From the NCBI GenBank assembly GCA_002418185.1, contig DIDN01000146.1:3152-10602 (forward strand): a stretch of 7,451 nt of DNA, written 5' to 3'. Shown piece after piece: positions 5,473 to 7,451 of this stretch (position 1 is the first letter of the stretch; every line of letters begins with the position of its first letter). Made by a program: the position numbers and the translations under genes. This DNA is from Deltaproteobacteria bacterium UBA5799 (GTDB lineage: Bacteria > Desulfobacterota > GWC2-55-46). A model generated the notes under the pieces. The model saw nothing but the letters and a program-made list of their open reading frames with translations. It did not search any database and was not told the origin of the DNA.

Positions 5473-5561
5473 TTCCGTGAGTTGAACATAATAAGAGTAT
5501 GAAGGAAAAGGTTTGCTGCCTCAAGTTCCGCGCGGGATGAACGGGAAATCGCAGGGAAGGG

Positions 5562-6467
5562 TCAGTTCCTGAACGAGCGGTTCGTCGCGAGGAACCTGCC
5601 GCTGAAGGTGAGGGGGAGGGCCTCTCCCGGCTCGTCCTTGCTGGTAGCGCTTATGAGAAGGAGCGGCTCGAAGGAGTCGCCGGAGTTGCCCACCCGGGCT
5701 ATCACCTGGTTCTCCTTGACGAACTGGTCCTCCTTCACCGTGATGCTGCCTTCGAGGAGGTGCGCAATCAGCACCACCGCTTCCCCGCACTCGATGATAA
5801 TGTGGTTTCCAGCCGGGTTCTCGACGTCTGGCATGCGAGGCGGGTTGTCGGGCAGTTCGTCCTTCACGCCTGTCACCTTTCCGGAGCACGGGCTGTATAC
5901 AACCTCTCCGTATATCTTGTGGCTGTAAAGCTCCGAAGGGAAAAGGCCCGAGGCCCTGTTGCCGAGCAGGTTGAGCTTCACTATCCTCACGCCATAGCTG
6001 TCGCCCGCCGCCCCGCGAAACGGGTTGATGGCCGTTCCCGGCCCGCCCTGCAGGATGTAATACTTGCCGTCTTTAAGCGGGAACGAGAGGTCGAGCGGCT
6101 CGCCGCCCGGGAACCTGCCCTTGAGTGCAAGGAAATCAAGGACGATGAATGCCGCGAGCAGGGCGAGCCTCGCCCTGTAGCTTGCGCGCGCCCTTGTCCT
6201 TCCGCTGAATATGGTGCGGTCTTCGAGCCTGGGGAACGTCTTTACGACAGCGATCGCGAAGAGGAGCGCGACCGCGTACTTTAGCCACACGCTCGCGAAG
6301 GCCCATGTCCCGACGACCAGGAAAAAGACCACGACAGAGGCCGAAAGGAGCGCCCGAGTGGCCCAGTCCGTCCTGCTCGTGAACTTGCCCTTCCAGAGCC
6401 ATGCCGAGCAGAGGAGCGGTATCACTATCGATAAAATAGTTGTCAGGGAGACGACGGCCTGAAGCAT
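5562..6467 (-). CDS. membrane-anchored M23/LytM-like protein with metal ligands lost
   Basis: A 301-residue protein with an N-terminal membrane region: hydrophobic segments at about 4-24, 36-58, 60-78 and 100-116. A domain resembling a peptidase M23 (LytM, lysostaphin-type) fold follows at about 136-275. Recognisable family pieces are YYILQGGPG (136-144), the strand SYGVRIVKLN (157-166), YGEVVYSPCSGKV (186-198), LPDNPP (205-210), GNHIIIEC (220-227), IAHL (234-237), and VGNSGDSFEP (259-268). Active M23 enzymes bind zinc through His, Asp and a terminal HxH. Here the Asp position is R161, the expected histidine near INPF (147-150) is absent, and the HLHIH-like stretch after GNSG..EP is LLLIS (269-273). 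Only H236 remains. It should therefore be non-hydrolytic, perhaps a binding or regulatory factor. It starts 4 bp after the UbiG-type stop, so they are probably co-transcribed; the Shine-Dalgarno is weak. Confidence 0.75.
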   Translation of the reverse strand: MLQAVVSLTTILSIVIPLLCSAWLWKGKFTSRTDWATRALLSASVVVFFLVVGTWAFASVWLKYAVALLFAIAVVKTFPRLEDRTIFSGRTRARASYRARLALLAAFIVLDFLALKGRFPGGEPLDLSFPLKDGKYYILQGGPGTAINPFRGAAGDSYGVRIVKLNLLGNRASGLFPSELYSHKIYGEVVYSPCSGKVTGVKDELPDNPPRMPDVENPAGNHIIIECGEAVVLIAHLLEGSITVKEDQFVKENQVIARVGNSGDSFEPLLLISATSKDEPGEALPLTFSGRFLATNRSFRN

Positions 6468-6471
6468 AGGC

Positions 6472-7164
6472 TTATTTTATCTGCCCCTTCCTGGCGCAGC
6501 CAAGATAGTTTACGGAGGTGTCCCTTGATATCCTGAACTCGAACCTCAGCGGGTCGTAGCTCATGCCCACGAGCTCTTTAAGCTCGACCCCGTTCTCTTC
6601 GAGGATTTCCTTGAGGAGCGAGGGCCTTATGAAACGGGCATAGTCGTGCGTGCCCCTGGGGACCATGCCCAGGATGTCCTCGGCCACGAAGAGCGCGAGG
6701 AAGCGCGCCCGTACGGTCTTGTTTATGGTGGCGAAGAAGAAAAGGCCGCCTGGCTTTAGCATGGATAGAGAGTCCTTGAGAAAGCCCCGGAGGTCGTCGA
6801 CATGCTCCAATACCTCCGCGCAGACGACTATATCGAAGAGGGGGCCTTCCTTTCTGAGCGTATCGGGCGAGGCGACCCTGTATGTTATCTCAAGGCCCGA
6901 TTTCGAGGCGTGCTCTTTTGCCGCGCCTATGGCGACCGGCGAGAGGTCTATGCCGGTAACGAGCGCGCCCTTTTTCGCGAACTCTTCGGAGAGGAGCCCG
7001 CCGCCGCAGCCGATGTCGAGGACTGTCCTGCCCTTAAGCTCGCCGGCGCGCGATTCGAAGTAGCCGAAGCGGAGCGGGTTTATCCTGTGCAGCGAAAAAA
7101 GCCTGCCAGACGGGTTCCACCAGTCTTGACCGAACTTTTCGAATTTCTGGGATTCGGAGGTCAT
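6472..7164 (-). CDS. ubiG: UbiG-type SAM-dependent O-methyltransferase
   Basis: A 230-residue class I methyltransferase very like UbiG, which methylates the hydroxyl groups of polyprenyl hydroxyphenol/quinol intermediates in ubiquinone synthesis. The N-terminal UbiG signature is clear: WWNPSG (15-20) and LHRINPLRFGYF (25-36). SAM-binding motif I is VLDIGCGGG (48-56), the ribose-binding acid is D73 in GIDLS, motif II is VVCAEVLEHV (113-122) and motif III LKPGGLFFFATIN (136-148). UbiG-like MVPRGTHDYARFI (167-179) and VNYLGCAR (218-225) follow. ATG 7164 (AAGAGA 6 bp upstream) matches the usual UbiG N-terminus better than a TTG at 7203. No other ubi gene is present, so in a menaquinone-only organism the substrate could be a different quinone or phenol. 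It lies 4 bp upstream of the M23-like gene. Confidence 0.88.
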   Translation of the reverse strand: MTSESQKFEKFGQDWWNPSGRLFSLHRINPLRFGYFESRAGELKGRTVLDIGCGGGLLSEEFAKKGALVTGIDLSPVAIGAAKEHASKSGLEITYRVASPDTLRKEGPLFDIVVCAEVLEHVDDLRGFLKDSLSMLKPGGLFFFATINKTVRARFLALFVAEDILGMVPRGTHDYARFIRPSLLKEILEENGVELKELVGMSYDPLRFEFRISRDTSVNYLGCARKGQIK

Positions 7165-7216
7165 ATGAATTCTCTTGAGTGTCGGGGTACGCTTCGCTAA
7201 CAACTTCGAAAACTAA

Positions 7217-7228
7217 TACTATATAGTA
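7217..7228. repeat. 12-bp perfect palindrome TACTATATAGTA
   Basis: A perfect AT-rich palindrome 53 bp upstream of the UbiG-type ATG and 4 bp beyond the end of the partial membrane-protein gene. Read leftward, TTCAGA (7245-7240) and TATAGT (7223-7218) with a 16-bp spacer could form a weak promoter overlapping the palindrome, which would make it a possible operator. The 11-mer TAATACTATAT at 7214-7224 also occurs at the pyrE -10 region (2958-2968). It could simply be AT-rich chance structure. Confidence 0.35.
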
Positions 7229-7232
7229 GATT

Positions 7233-7451
7233 CTATATGTCTGAATCCGAATGAAATTTTTCAAAACCTAATGGTAAAGTGTTTCTCAGAATAGAAAATC
7301 CTATAGGGAGCATTGGAGAAATAAGCAAAGCAAAAAATAAACCCATGACTTTGGATGTGATGTTTTTAGCTGGTGCAAATATAATAAATAGAATTAGTGA
7401 TAATCCAAAAAAAATAAAAAATGAACCTAATATTTTTGTAGTAAAATACGG
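7233..7451 (-). CDS. C-terminal part of an AT-rich small membrane protein (cut by window end)
   Basis: Reading the minus strand from 7451, 72 codons are open and end in TAG at 7235-7233; the start lies beyond the window. The partial protein has two hydrophobic segments, about ILGSFFIFFGLSLILFIIF (7-25) and VMGLFFALLISPMLPIGF (35-52), joined by a short polar loop APAKNITSK, and a charged tail ending HSDSDI. It looks like an integral membrane protein of unknown family. The DNA is far more AT-rich than the rest (7381-7440 has only 9 G or C in 60). It is on the same strand as the UbiG-type gene, 68 bp upstream of it. A competing plus-strand frame (7255-7451) is also open, so the call is moderate; the hydrophobic pattern favours this strand. 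Confidence 0.48.
   Translation of the reverse strand, partial: PYFTTKILGSFFIFFGLSLILFIIFAPAKNITSKVMGLFFALLISPMLPIGFSILRNTLPLGFEKFHSDSDI

Noticed and set aside
4841..5485. 214-codon plus-strand frame opposite the exported-protein gene
   Set aside because: The minus strand has a signal peptide, a near-perfect ribosome binding site and sensible codon use; the plus frame is its antisense shadow.
7255..7451. Plus-strand open frame running to the right edge
   Set aside because: No good start with a ribosome binding site near the beginning, and the minus-strand frame gives a coherent two-helix membrane pattern. In AT-rich DNA both being open is possible, so this is a preference, not proof.

Overview
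The window is a stretch of bacterial chromosome. Most of it is moderately GC-rich, with frequent AGG (Arg) and ATA (Ile) codons. Gene content fits a Gram-negative, probably anaerobic or facultative lineage of deltaproteobacterial type: de novo pyrimidine enzymes, a lysine 2,3-aminomutase, a UbiG-type quinone O-methyltransferase and an FmdE-like protein. This placement rests on gene style only and is tentative. No rRNA, tRNA, CRISPR array, transposase or phage gene was seen.

Layout from left to right. (1) A minus-strand FmdE-like gene (120-791) has its own sigma70-type promoter. (2) An AT-rich divergent intergenic region (792-1142) contains that promoter and a second strong promoter pointing right. 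(3) A plus-strand cassette holds a small MerR-type regulator (1143-1412), kamA (1430-2602) and an unrecognised 97-residue protein (2606-2899). (4) pyrE (3005-3658) has its own promoter and a clear intrinsic terminator. (5) A 408-bp gap follows, holding a 232-bp composite palindromic repeat element (3767-3998) with 12-bp perfect terminal inverted repeats and three perfect internal hairpins. (6) pyrF (4067-4789) ends at a hairpin terminator. (7) A convergent minus-strand block, read right to left, encodes a UbiG-type methyltransferase (7164-6472), a membrane-anchored M23/LytM-like protein lacking its expected metal ligands (6467-5562), and an exported protein of unknown function (5458-4859). (8) At the right edge the DNA becomes very AT-rich and carries what looks like the C-terminal part of a small membrane protein on the minus strand (7451-7233), cut by the window end.

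Functional links. PyrE and PyrF catalyse the last two steps of UMP synthesis (orotate to OMP to UMP) but are split into separate transcription units by a terminator and the repeat element. The MerR-type gene, kamA and the small downstream gene are tightly spaced (17 and 3 bp gaps) and probably form one operon controlled by the promoter at 1040-1068. The UbiG-type gene and the M23-like gene are 4 bp apart and probably co-transcribed.

Nothing here is clearly a new defence or mobile system. The observations most worth following are the metal-ligand-less M23-like protein, the composite palindromic element between pyrE and pyrF, and the regulator-linked kamA that lacks the clostridial zinc site.
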